The notes beneath the pieces were generated by a model. That model was not told the origin of the DNA. It saw only the letters and a list, made by a program, of their open reading frames with translations, and did not search any database. A stretch of DNA of 64,000 nucleotides, taken from positions 215,441-279,440 of the forward strand of contig BMQD01000009.1 of assembly GCA_014647935.1 (NCBI GenBank). The letters run 5' to 3'. Origin of the DNA: Planomonospora parontospora. Lineage in GTDB: Bacteria > Actinomycetota > Actinomycetes > Streptosporangiales > Streptosporangiaceae. Both the position numbers and the translations under genes were made by a program. How positions within the stretch are numbered: the stretch's first letter is position 1; the number at the start of each line of letters is the position of its first letter. This document shows positions 8,956-16,533 of the stretch, in pieces.

Positions 8956-9924
8956 ATGGATTACACGCAGCTTGGCCGTACCGGCCTGAAGGTCAGCCGC
9001 CTGTGCCTCGGCACCATGAACTTCGGCCCCGTGACCACGGAGGAAGACTCCTTCGCGATCATGGACCACGCCCACGAGCTGGGGATCAACTTCTTCGACA
9101 CCGCCAACGTCTACGGGTGGAAGAAGGGCGAGGGCATCACCGAGAACATCATCGGGCGCTGGTTCGCCCAGGGCGGCGGCCGCCGGGAGAAGACGGTCAT
9201 CGCCACGAAGCTCTACGGCGGGATGGGCGACTGGCCCAACGAGGACCGGCTCTCGGCGCTCAACATCCGCCGCGCCTGCGACGCCTCGCTGAAGCGCATG
9301 CAGACCGACTACATCGACCTCTACCAGGCGCACCACGTCGACCGGAACACCCCGTTCGAGGAGTTCTGGGAGGCCATGGACATCCTCAAGCAGCAGGGCA
9401 AGATCCTGTACGTCGGGTCGTCCAATTTCGCGGGCTGGCACATCGCCAAGGCCCAGGAGGAGGCCCGCCGCCGGGGCACGGTGGGTCTGGTCTCCGAGCA
9501 GTCCCACTACAACCTGCTGGTCCGGGCCGCCGAGCTCGAGGTCGTCCCGGCCTGCGAGGACTACGGTCTCGGACTGATCCCGTGGAGCCCGCTCGCGGGC
9601 GGCCTGCTCGGCGGCGTCCTCCGGAAGATCGACAAGGGCCGCTCGGCCTCGGAGAACATCGTCAAGGAGCTGGACAAGCACCGCGACAAGATCGAGCGGT
9701 ACGAGGCGTTCTGCGACGAGCTCGGCGAGGACCCCGCCAACGTCGGCCTGGCGTGGCTGCTCCACCAGCGGGCCGTCACCGCGCCGATCATCGGCCCGCG
9801 CACGCTGGAGCAGCTCGACGGGACCGTCAAGGCCCTGGAGGTCACGCTCGACGAGAAGGCCCTGGCCCGCCTCGACGAGATCTTCCCGGGCTTCAAGACC
9901 GCCCCCGAGGAGTACGCCTGGTAG
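8956..9924 (+). CDS. Aldo/keto reductase
   Basis: A 322-residue NADPH-dependent TIM-barrel reductase. The catalytic tetrad is visible: D48 and Y53 in FFDTANVYG, K85 in VIATKLYG and H126 in YQAHHVDR. The N-terminus YTQLGRTGLKVSRLCLGT is characteristic of the family, and the C-terminal IIGPRTLEQL segment fits NADPH binding. The ATG at 8956 fits the family start; 87 open codons upstream are not conserved in kind. It resembles the YajO/voltage-gated potassium channel beta-subunit group. The substrate is unknown. Single-gene unit. Confidence 0.92.
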   Translation: MDYTQLGRTGLKVSRLCLGTMNFGPVTTEEDSFAIMDHAHELGINFFDTANVYGWKKGEGITENIIGRWFAQGGGRREKTVIATKLYGGMGDWPNEDRLSALNIRRACDASLKRMQTDYIDLYQAHHVDRNTPFEEFWEAMDILKQQGKILYVGSSNFAGWHIAKAQEEARRRGTVGLVSEQSHYNLLVRAAELEVVPACEDYGLGLIPWSPLAGGLLGGVLRKIDKGRSASENIVKELDKHRDKIERYEAFCDELGEDPANVGLAWLLHQRAVTAPIIGPRTLEQLDGTVKALEVTLDEKALARLDEIFPGFKTAPEEYAW

Positions 9925-9952
9925 CGGGCGCTCCGCTCGGGAGGGCGCCGCG

Positions 9953-10036
9953 CTAGGAGACGAGGGCTCCGACCACCACGAGGAGCACGAGCAGTGCGAG
10001 CACCGTGGGCAGCAGCCAGCGACGGGGACGATCCAC
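9953..10036 (-). CDS. Tiny single-helix membrane peptide, 27 aa
   Basis: A GTG at 10036, 10 bases after the thpR stop, opens a 27-codon frame. The product starts VDRPRR, continues with one hydrophobic helix (LLPTVLALLVLLVVVGALV) and ends at TAG. The basic start followed by a pure membrane helix and the tight spacing at the end of the thpR operon argue for a real small membrane protein. The ribosome-binding site is weak (AGGGC). Too short for standard gene callers. Confidence 0.5.
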   Translation of the reverse strand: MDRPRRWLLPTVLALLVLLVVVGALVS

Positions 10037-10046
10037 GCCCTGGAGC

Positions 10047-10727
10047 CTAGTCCTGCCCACGGGATGCCCGTGCCACGAGCGGCCATCTCTCGACCGTCTC
10101 GTAGCGGACCCGGCCGCCCAGGTGGCTTCTCATCAGGTGCACGGTGTCCGCCTCCCACGCGCTGCCGGCGAACGGTTCCAGGGCTCCGACCAGCGGACGC
10201 AGATCGACATCGCCCCTGATCTTGGCCCTGGCCAGGGTCAGGTGCGGCCGGAACCGCCGCTCGTCCACCGCGATGCCCTCGCGCCGCGCCGCCGCACCGA
10301 CGGAGTCGGCGAGGCGGACGATCCCGGGGCGGCCGCCGTGCGGCCCACCGTCTCCGTGCGGCCCGGCGCCCCCGTACGACCCACCGTCTTCGTGCGGCGC
10401 ACCGCCGTACGGCCCGCCGCCCCCCTGCGGCGTCTCGCCTCCGCGCAGCCCGGCCCAGAAGACCCGGGCCCGCCGGGCCGAGGGGAACGCGCCCGCGCCG
10501 GCGAACGCCAGCGTCATCGGCTCGTACCTCGACGCGGCGCGGGCGAGGCGGGTCTGGAGCGCGGGCAGGAGCTCCTCGGCCACCTCGCCCAGGAACGCCA
10601 GCGTCAGATGCCAGTTGTCCGGATCGGCCCAGCGCAGCTGGGGCCAGTGCTCCCGGTGGGGCGCGAGCGCGCGGGCGAGCTCATCACGCACCGGCCGCGG
10701 CGGCAGCAACGCCACGAACAGCCGCAT
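10047..10727 (-). CDS. thpR: RNA 2',3'-cyclic phosphodiesterase (2H family, LigT/ThpR)
   Basis: The two HxTx motifs of the 2H phosphoesterase fold are present: H40-L-T42 (NWHLTLAFLG) and H162-L-T164 (FRPHLTLARA). The family opens 2',3'-cyclic phosphates on RNA ends. Typical members have 175-190 residues; this one has 226 because of a Gly-rich insertion at residues 97-133 built from PYGGA, SYGGA and HGDGG units between strands. Its first 44 bases overlap the end of the upstream MFS gene, so it is probably translated by coupling within the marR-MFS-thpR operon. Confidence 0.9.
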   Translation of the reverse strand: MRLFVALLPPRPVRDELARALAPHREHWPQLRWADPDNWHLTLAFLGEVAEELLPALQTRLARAASRYEPMTLAFAGAGAFPSARRARVFWAGLRGGETPQGGGGPYGGAPHEDGGSYGGAGPHGDGGPHGGRPGIVRLADSVGAAARREGIAVDERRFRPHLTLARAKIRGDVDLRPLVGALEPFAGSAWEADTVHLMRSHLGGRVRYETVERWPLVARASRGQD

Positions 10728-11925
10728 GCGTCCTCCTGCCGATCGCCTTCGTCAGCATTATCGCCGCGCCGACGCCGATCAGGGTGAGCGCCCCGCCGAT
10801 CACGACACCCGTGCGCGGGCCTCCCAGGTCGGAGACCCAGCCGAGCAGCGGCGCGCCGACCGGGGCGCCGCCGGTGAACACCAGCACGTACAGGCCCATC
10901 ACCCGGCCGCGCATCTCCGGCGCGGCGGCGAGCTGCACACCGGCGTTGGCGGTCGTGTTGACCGTGATCAGCGCGACCCCGGTGGGGACGAGCAGGAGCA
11001 GGTAGACGGGGTATCCGGGGGCCAGACCGGCGGCGACCTGGAACAGGCCGAACGAGATCGCGCCGCCGACCAGCAGTCTCCGGCTCGGCTTCGTGCGCCG
11101 GGCCGCCATGAGCGCGCCGCCCAGCGCGCCCACCGCGAACATGCTGGAGGCCAGGCCGAAGGAGGAGGGGCCCGCGGCGAAGACCTCGCGGGCCATCAGC
11201 GCGATGGACATCGAGAACGACTGCGTGAACATCGACACGAAGGCGATCATCAGGATCGGCATCAGCAGGTCCGGCCGCTCCAGCACGTAGCGCAGGCCCT
11301 CGCGGAGCTGGCCCTTGACCCGGGGCACCGGGTCGGGGGTCGTCAGCTCCGAGGCGCGCATCAGCAGCAGGCCGCCGAGCACGGCGAGGAACGAGAGCGC
11401 GTTGACCAGGAAGATCGGGCCGGTGCCGCCGAGCATGTGGATCAGCAGACCCGCGACCGCCGGGCCGACCACGCGGGCCAGGTTGAAGCTGGAGGCGTTG
11501 AGCGCGATCGCGTTGGGCAGGTCCTTGCGGCCGACCATCTCGACCACGAACGACTGCCGGGTCGGCACCTCGACGCAGGCGATGAGCCCCAGTGCGAAGG
11601 CCATGACGTAGACGTGCCACTCCCGCACGGCACCGGTCACGGTGAGCACGCCCATGGTCAGCGCCAGCAGGCCCATGAGCGACTGGGCGACGAGCAGCAC
11701 CCGCCGCTTGGGATAGCGGTCGGCGAGCATCCCGCCCCAGAGGCCGAACAGCAGCATCGGCAGGAACTGCAGCGCGGTGGCCACGCCCAGGGCGGTGGCG
11801 CTGCCGTTCGTCAGGTCCAGCACCAGCAGGTCCTGCGCGGTGCGCTGCATCCATCCGCCGACGTTGGAGACCACGCCGCCGATCGCGAACAACCGGTAGT
11901 TGCGGTTGCGCAGCGAGCGGAACAT
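10684..11925 (-). CDS. MFS transporter (EntS/MFS_3-like exporter)
   Basis: About 413 residues with 10-12 membrane helices. The start MFRSLRNRNYRLFAIG and the helix 2-3 loop GMLADRYPKRRVLL are typical of the enterobactin-exporter-like MFS_3 group of drug and siderophore exporters. The ATG at 11925 fits the family; a GTG at 11973 is in frame. It lies 101 bases after a marR gene on the same strand, so it is probably the efflux pump that MarR represses. The C-terminus (THAAVRGVAAAAAGA) overlaps the thpR start. Confidence 0.88.
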   Translation of the reverse strand: MFRSLRNRNYRLFAIGGVVSNVGGWMQRTAQDLLVLDLTNGSATALGVATALQFLPMLLFGLWGGMLADRYPKRRVLLVAQSLMGLLALTMGVLTVTGAVREWHVYVMAFALGLIACVEVPTRQSFVVEMVGRKDLPNAIALNASSFNLARVVGPAVAGLLIHMLGGTGPIFLVNALSFLAVLGGLLLMRASELTTPDPVPRVKGQLREGLRYVLERPDLLMPILMIAFVSMFTQSFSMSIALMAREVFAAGPSSFGLASSMFAVGALGGALMAARRTKPSRRLLVGGAISFGLFQVAAGLAPGYPVYLLLLVPTGVALITVNTTANAGVQLAAAPEMRGRVMGLYVLVFTGGAPVGAPLLGWVSDLGGPRTGVVIGGALTLIGVGAAIMLTKAIGRRTHAAVRGVAAAAAGA

Positions 11926-12026
11926 CGCGCCCCGCGCGCCGGCGTCCCCGGGTACGGCGCGCGCCCCGGCCACCGGCGCCCCGGCCGCTGCGGAGGCGGC
12001 CGAGGCGCGAGGTTCCTCAGGCTCGG

Positions 12027-12488
12027 CTAGATCCGGCTGAGCTTCTCCAGAATCGGTGCCGCCTGCCGGAGCACCGCCCTCTCCTCGGGGGTGAGCTCCT
12101 TCAACCGCTGGGTCAGCCAGGCGTCCCTGCGGCGGCGCTCCTCCTTCAGCAGGGCCGAGCCGGCCTCGGTCACGGTCACGGTCACCTGCCGCCGGTCGGT
12201 CGGGTGCGGTGTGCGCGACACCAGCCCCCGCTCTTCCAACGCGGCGATCACGCGGGTCATCGAGGGCGGTTGCACCTTCTCGTGCTCGGCCAATTCGCCG
12301 GGGGTTATCCCGGAATGCCGTTCCACGGCGACGAGCGTCGCGACCTGGGTGGGGGTCAGCGAGTGGCTTCCGGCCTGCCTGCGCAGGCGCCGGGTCAGGC
12401 GCGCCAGCGACACGCGCAGCGCCGAGGCCAGACCGGCGTCGCTGCGCAGGTTCGCGACGGGGTCCTTCCTTGGTGGGTTCGTTAGCAT
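12027..12488 (-). CDS. MarR family transcriptional regulator
   Basis: A 153-residue winged-helix repressor: dimerisation helices at both ends, recognition helix region HSGITPGELAEHEKVQPPSMTR split by the first wing helix, and the wing motif ISRTPHPTDRRQVTVTVT-like (SRTPHPTDRRQ). The ATG lies inside an inverted repeat, and AAGGGC stands 10 bases before it. It leads an operon with the MFS exporter and thpR, which suggests ligand-relieved repression of efflux. Confidence 0.92.
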   Translation of the reverse strand: MLTNPPRKDPVANLRSDAGLASALRVSLARLTRRLRRQAGSHSLTPTQVATLVAVERHSGITPGELAEHEKVQPPSMTRVIAALEERGLVSRTPHPTDRRQVTVTVTEAGSALLKEERRRRDAWLTQRLKELTPEERAVLRQAAPILEKLSRI

Positions 12489-12508
12489 AAGTCATTGCCC
12501 TTGCTAAC
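12481..12508. promoter_or_regulatory. Inverted repeat over the marR start codon (autoregulatory operator)
   Basis: GTTAGCA (12481-12487) and TGCTAAC (12502-12508) form a perfect 7-bp inverted repeat with 14 bases between. The left arm contains the marR ATG, so a bound MarR dimer would block its own gene. MarR sites usually have this symmetry; the assignment to this MarR is inference. Confidence 0.5.
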
Positions 12509-12615
12509 GATGTCTGATCGCATCTCATTCCCTCCGGACCGGGTTTTATTCCCGTGGGCCGTCAGAGTCTCAGACACGACCGGGATCCCCAACCCGGGCC
12601 GGCCCCGCTCCCCCG

Positions 12616-12813
12616 TCAGGGCGTGCGACCGGCGTCCCGCTCGGAGCCCTCCCGCGCGGCCCTCAACTCCGTCGCCAGATCCACCAGGGCCAGGCCGACC
12701 CCCGCCAGCGCCAGGGCGTCGGCGCCCGGCCTGCCGTGGACCGCCCGGTCCACGGCGTCGTGCAGCAGGCGGGCCGCGTCCTGGACGGGCTGCTCGTGGT
12801 AGATGGGCTGCAT
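12616..12813 (-). CDS. Small cytoplasmic protein of unknown function, 65 aa
   Basis: The ATG at 12813 is preceded by GGAGACGACGC, a good ribosome-binding site. The product starts MQPIYHEQPVQDAARLLHDA and is mainly alpha-helical with an acidic-basic mix (DLATELRAAREGSERDAG at the end). There are no membrane helices or signal peptide and I do not recognise the family. It stands alone between marR and the SSI-like gene. The 286 bases upstream (12814-13099) hold its promoter and no further gene. Confidence 0.65.
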   Translation of the reverse strand: MQPIYHEQPVQDAARLLHDAVDRAVHGRPGADALALAGVGLALVDLATELRAAREGSERDAGRTP

Positions 12814-13099
12814 GCGTCGTCTCCAAACGGTGGGGAGGAGCGGGCGGGTGCGATCGGCCGAGGCGCCGGGGCGCCCGTTCGTCCGCGGGTGCGCCCCGAG
12901 CCTCTGCGATCCTTTCCGGCGCGGACTCCGGATATCAAGGGAGCGGACATCCGCCGATGCGAATCCACCGGCGAATCGGTGCCGGCGGCCGGGCGAATCA
13001 CCCGGGCCCGGATAACGGCCGCCCAGGGAAATCCAACAGGCGATCATCCGGAAAATGCTTTCACCTGCCGACCGGAAAAACATTCCACTGAACGGCGGA

Positions 13100-13537
13100 T
13101 CAGAAAGCGAAGAGGACGCCTCCGGTGGCGCGTATCGCCGCGCACCGGTTCGGATGGGTCTCGGCGTAGCGGTAACGCCGCCCCTGCCACGTCCCGGTGG
13201 CGGTGACGCGGACCGGTGCGTACTCCAGCGTGCACGCCCCCGGGCGCTCGGGAACGTCCTCCACCCGGCCGCCGGCCCGGCGGAGCCGATCACAGGCTGC
13301 GACCGCGCGGGGATGCGTGCCGCCGTCGGGACCGCAGGTCAGCGTCGCCGTCCTGGTCGGCGCCGAACCGTCCTCCCGGGCCACCTCCAGGAGATAGGAG
13401 CCGGTGGGCCCGTCCGCCGCGGGCGCGCCGGCCGAGGCCGGGGCGGCGCCGAGCAGCACCGCCAGGCCCGCCAGACCCGCCGCGGAGGCCGCGGCCAGCC
13501 GCCTGGCACGGACGTGAGCGGACGGCCGGATTCGCAT
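13100..13537 (-). CDS. SSI-family secreted protease inhibitor
   Basis: A 145-residue protein with a signal peptide (RRLAAASAAGLAGLAVLLGA, cleavage near ASA-GA) and the Streptomyces subtilisin inhibitor fold. The family signature is recognisable: TLTCGPDGGTHP, AACDRL, a short EYAPVRVTATGTWQG strand and the NRC...GVLFAF end. All four disulfide cysteines are kept. By comparison with SSI (CPM-V), the reactive loop here reads ACTL-EY, so Leu is the likely P1 residue, favouring chymotrypsin- or subtilisin-like targets (inference). Confidence 0.92.
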   Translation of the reverse strand: MRIRPSAHVRARRLAAASAAGLAGLAVLLGAAPASAGAPAADGPTGSYLLEVAREDGSAPTRTATLTCGPDGGTHPRAVAACDRLRRAGGRVEDVPERPGACTLEYAPVRVTATGTWQGRRYRYAETHPNRCAAIRATGGVLFAF

Positions 13538-14070
13538 GAACGTCTCCCTTGAATATCCACCGCGTTCTGCGGTGTTCGGCACGGCGAGGCGGCGGGCCGA
13601 TGAATCGGCGCCCCGCCGGGAACGGATATCGATGCTCCAGAATTCTCCGGCGGTCGGCCGCAAATCCTTTCGCCCTGCGATATTAGGGCGAGAATATCTC
13701 CCGGGCAACCTCGGTCCCCGTCCTCAATCGGCCACATACTTACCCGGCCGGTGAACCCGCTTATCCATTGAACGGACAAAGATTTCCCCCCGGCGCTGGG
13801 GTTCCGCGGCCGTCCGCCGCGACCGGAGGCGTACGCCGCACCGACGAAGGGTGCACCCGCCGCCGACCGAAGTCGTAGCGGACCGGTCGGCGGTTCGTCC
13901 GAAGCGCGCACGGCCCGGCCGCCGCGAAGATCCCTCACATGCCGACATCCGCACCCGCCGGGGCCCGCCCGTGACCCCCCTCCACCGGCCCGCGTCCGCC
14001 CGCCGGGAGGCGGCCCCCGCACACCGGTCCGCGTCCGTCCCCTGGACGGCGGCCCCCCGCGCGCCGGACC
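13538..14070. other. Spacer upstream of the inhibitor gene
   Basis: Five hundred bases without a supportable intact gene. The left half is the promoter and leader region of the inhibitor gene and is less GC-rich than the average, with several ATAT-containing palindromes (GATATC at 13624, GATATT/AATATC at 13679-13698). The right half is GC-rich, has open frames on both strands without ribosome-binding sites, and leads into a degraded gene from 14071. Confidence 0.4.
13671..13698. other. Two interleaved inverted repeats (possible H-type pseudoknot or operators)
   Basis: CGCCCT (13671-13676) pairs with AGGGCG (13685-13690). GATATT (13679-13684), inside the loop of that stem, pairs with AATATC (13693-13698). 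The order stem1-stem2-stem1-stem2 is that of an H-type pseudoknot in RNA; as DNA it is two overlapping dyads. It lies about 135-160 bases upstream of the inhibitor start. Confidence 0.35.
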
Positions 14071-14359
14071 GTGCTCCGCGTGGCCGCCGTGGCGATCGTC
14101 CCCTCCGTGCCGCCCTGGCGGGCCTGCTGCACCCGCACCACCTGACGCAGGAGACCGCCGGGCACTGGGTGACCCTGCACCTGGTGCTCCTGCCGGCCGG
14201 GTCCCTGCTGCTCCTCCTGCGCGGCATGGACGGCCTCTGGACGAGGGTCGCGTGGGCAGCCACATCTACTGGCCCGAAGGGGTCGTCACCGCGCTCGGCC
14301 TGGCCCTGGGAGCCGAACTGCTCGCCGGCCGTACGCCGCCGGAGCCCGCGACCGGGTGA
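14071..14359 (+). pseudogene. Decayed membrane-protein gene with two frameshifts
   Basis: Three pieces in successive frames read as one protein. From GTG 14071: LRVAAVAIVPSV. From about 14110 in another frame: LAGLLHPHHLTQETAGHW and the helix TLHLVLLPAGSLLLLL. From GTG 14252 in the third frame: GSHIYWPEGVVTALGLALGA, ending at TGA 14357. This order is that of a four-helix actinobacterial membrane protein with a LHPHHLT motif, but a central stretch of perhaps 100 residues is absent. The pieces are hydrophobic and plausible only together, so decay by frameshift and internal deletion is inferred. Confidence 0.5.
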
Positions 14360-14433
14360 GCCCGCCCCGCACCGGCCCGGCCCGCCCAGGGTCGCCCTCC
14401 GCCCTGAGCGGTCCTGAGCCGTTCAAGGACCGC

Positions 14434-15891
14434 TCAGGCGAGCAGGCCCTCGATCGCGCCGCGCGCGAAGTAGACCACGAACAGCGCCGCGACGAGCCAC
14501 ATCAGCGGATGGACCTCGCGCGCCTTGCCCTTCACGGCCTTGATCAGCACGAAGGCGAGGAATCCGGCGCCGATGCCGTTGGCGATGGAGTAGGTGAACG
14601 GCATGAGCACGATCACCAGGAAGGCCGGGATGGCGATCTCGTAGTCGGTGAAGTCGATCTCGCGGATCGCCGTCATCATCAGGAAGCCGACGATGACCAG
14701 CGCGGGGGCGGCGGCCTCGTGGGGGACGACCCCGACCAGCGGCGAGAGGAAGATCGCCAGGAGGAAGAGCACCCCGGTGACCACGCTGGCCAGGCCGGTG
14801 CGCGCGCCCTCGCCGACGCCCGCGGCCGACTCGACGTAGGTGGTGTTGGAGGAGACGGAGCCGGCACCTCCGGCCGCCGCGCCGATCGAGTCGACGAGCA
14901 GGATCTCCCGGGTGCGGGGCAGCGAGCCGTCCTCCCCGACCAGGCCGGCCTGCGCGCCGACGCCGACGACGGTGCCCATGGTGTCGAAGAAGTCGGTGAT
15001 CAGGAGAGTGAAGACGAGCAGCACCGCCAGGGTGACCGAGACCGAGGCGAACGCCCCGAAGGGGTCGAACTCGGTGAAGAGCCGGAGCGGGTTCTCGAAG
15101 CCGAAGACCCGCTCGGGCAGGGCGGGGACGTTGAGCCGCCAGCCCTGCGGGTTCGGCGCGTCCGGCGTGCCGGCGCCACCGGCCTTGACCAGCGCCTCGA
15201 CGACGATCGCGAGGATCGTGGTGGCGACGATGCCGATCAGGATCGCGCCCTTCACCTTCCGGGCCACCAGCACGGCGATCAGCAGCACGCCGACCACGAA
15301 CACGACCATCGGCCAGCTGGTCAGCTTGCCGCCGATGCCGAGGTCCACCGGCACGCCGGACCCGCTGCGGACGAAACCGGCGTCCACGAAGCCGATCAGC
15401 GCGATGAACAGGCCGATGCCGACGCTGATCGCGGTCTTGAGCTGGGCCGGGATGGCGTTGAACACCGCGGTGCGGAAGCCGGTCAGCACCAGCAGGGCGA
15501 TGATCACACCCTCCAGGAAGACCAGGCCCATCGCCGACTCCCACGACATCTGCGTGGCGATGCCGTACGTGACGAAGGCGTTCAGGCCGAGGCCCGCCGC
15601 CATCGCGAACGGCACCTTGCCGACCACGCCCATCAGGATGCTCAGCACACCGGCGACGAAGGCGGTGCCGGCGGCGACCAGGGGGATCGGCGCGGAGGCC
15701 GCGTCGGCGATGTACTGGCCCTCGGCGTCCTTGGCCGTGGCGATGATCAGCGGGTTGAGCACCACGATGTAGGCCATCGTGAAGAAGGTCGCGAGACCGC
15801 CGCGGACCTCCCGCCCCACCGTGGAACCGCGAGCAGAGATGTGGAAGAAACGGTCAAGAGAGCTCATTGAGCTTGTTTTGGTATCACTCAC
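14434..15891 (-). CDS. NCS2 family purine permease (AzgA/PbuG type)
   Basis: A 485-residue protein with about 13 membrane helices. The N-terminal stretch GLATFFTMAYIVVLNPLII and the motif AAGLGLNAFVTYG are diagnostic of the AzgA-like adenine/guanine/hypoxanthine permeases; the re-entrant regions ALLVFTLLITDFFDTMGTVVG and SSNTTYVESAAGVGEGARTG also match. It brings purine bases in by proton symport. The first start is GTG 15891; ATG 15867 is an in-frame alternative. It is divergent from the DUF2530 gene. No purine riboswitch was recognised in the 130-base spacer. Confidence 0.9.
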   Translation of the reverse strand: MSDTKTSSMSSLDRFFHISARGSTVGREVRGGLATFFTMAYIVVLNPLIIATAKDAEGQYIADAASAPIPLVAAGTAFVAGVLSILMGVVGKVPFAMAAGLGLNAFVTYGIATQMSWESAMGLVFLEGVIIALLVLTGFRTAVFNAIPAQLKTAISVGIGLFIALIGFVDAGFVRSGSGVPVDLGIGGKLTSWPMVVFVVGVLLIAVLVARKVKGAILIGIVATTILAIVVEALVKAGGAGTPDAPNPQGWRLNVPALPERVFGFENPLRLFTEFDPFGAFASVSVTLAVLLVFTLLITDFFDTMGTVVGVGAQAGLVGEDGSLPRTREILLVDSIGAAAGGAGSVSSNTTYVESAAGVGEGARTGLASVVTGVLFLLAIFLSPLVGVVPHEAAAPALVIVGFLMMTAIREIDFTDYEIAIPAFLVIVLMPFTYSIANGIGAGFLAFVLIKAVKGKAREVHPLMWLVAALFVVYFARGAIEGLLA

Positions 15892-16024
15892 GGACGTTCA
15901 GCGTGACATCGCGTCCCTCGCCGAGGAAGGTCCCGGTCGCGATGGTGATGGGATCGCAACCGATCCGCGCCTTCACCGCGCCCGTTTTGCGGATAGTGAG
16001 AAGCCGTCGCCTACGCTGGAGCAC

Positions 16025-16366
16025 GTGAACCAGCCTCGCCGTCAGGATCTCCAGCCGTTGAAGACCAACGACACGGCCACGATCCTCATGGGCATGGTCC
16101 TGTGGGCGGTCGCCCTGGTCGTGCTCCTGCTGCTCGGACTGGACCCGGAGGACCGCTGGTGGATCTGGACCTGCGTGTCGGGTCTGGGCCTCGGCGTGTT
16201 CGGCCTCTGGTACGTCCGGCCCCGCCACCACCCTGCGCCGCTGCCCGCCGGAGAGGAGCCCCTCGAACCCGCCACGGCCGTCCCGCCCGCCTCCCACGTG
16301 CCGCCCGTCCCCGGCCGGGAGCCCACCGGCACCGCCGAGGACCCCAACCGGCCCGTCAACGGCTGA
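16025..16366 (+). CDS. DUF2530 membrane protein
   Basis: A GTG at 16025 just after GGAGCAC gives 113 residues. The start PLKTNDTATILMGMVLWAVA is the DUF2530 signature. Two membrane helices are predicted, near residues 20-37 and 47-63, followed by a Pro-rich cytoplasmic tail of about 45 residues. TACGCT 12 bases upstream looks like a -10 box, so the leader is very short. Function unknown; the family is restricted to actinobacteria. Confidence 0.88.
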   Translation: MNQPRRQDLQPLKTNDTATILMGMVLWAVALVVLLLLGLDPEDRWWIWTCVSGLGLGVFGLWYVRPRHHPAPLPAGEEPLEPATAVPPASHVPPVPGREPTGTAEDPNRPVNG

Positions 16367-16392
16367 GGCGGAGCCCGGCCCCTTCCCTGTTT

Positions 16393-16430
16393 CTATGTAG
16401 ATCGGATTTAGGTAGAACGAATCTACATAG
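16393..16430. promoter_or_regulatory. 38-bp AT-rich dyad between convergent genes
   Basis: CTATGTAGAT (16393-16402) and ATCTACATAG (16421-16430) are perfect 10-bp inverted arms around 18 bases. Inside, GTAGA (16412-16416) and TCTAC (16422-16426) form a smaller repeat, so three GTAGA-type half-sites are present. An AT-rich stem without a T-tail is a poor terminator; a binding site for a protein is more likely. Confidence 0.5.
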
Positions 16431-16485
16431 GGGACGGTCGGCCGAAGGGTTCATCGGCAGACGGGGCGAGCTGAGCGGAGACAGG

Positions 16486-16526
16486 ACGGAGACGGAAGGG
16501 CACCGGCGGTGCCCTTCCGTCTCCGT
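16486..16526. terminator. Bidirectional terminator hairpin
   Basis: Nineteen-base perfect arms (16486-16504 and 16508-16526, starting ACGGAGACGGAAGGG) with a three-base loop lie between the convergent DUF2530 and Sacsin-like genes. It is the strongest hairpin in this part of the window and can serve both genes. Confidence 0.85.
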
Positions 16527-16533
16527 TCGCCCG

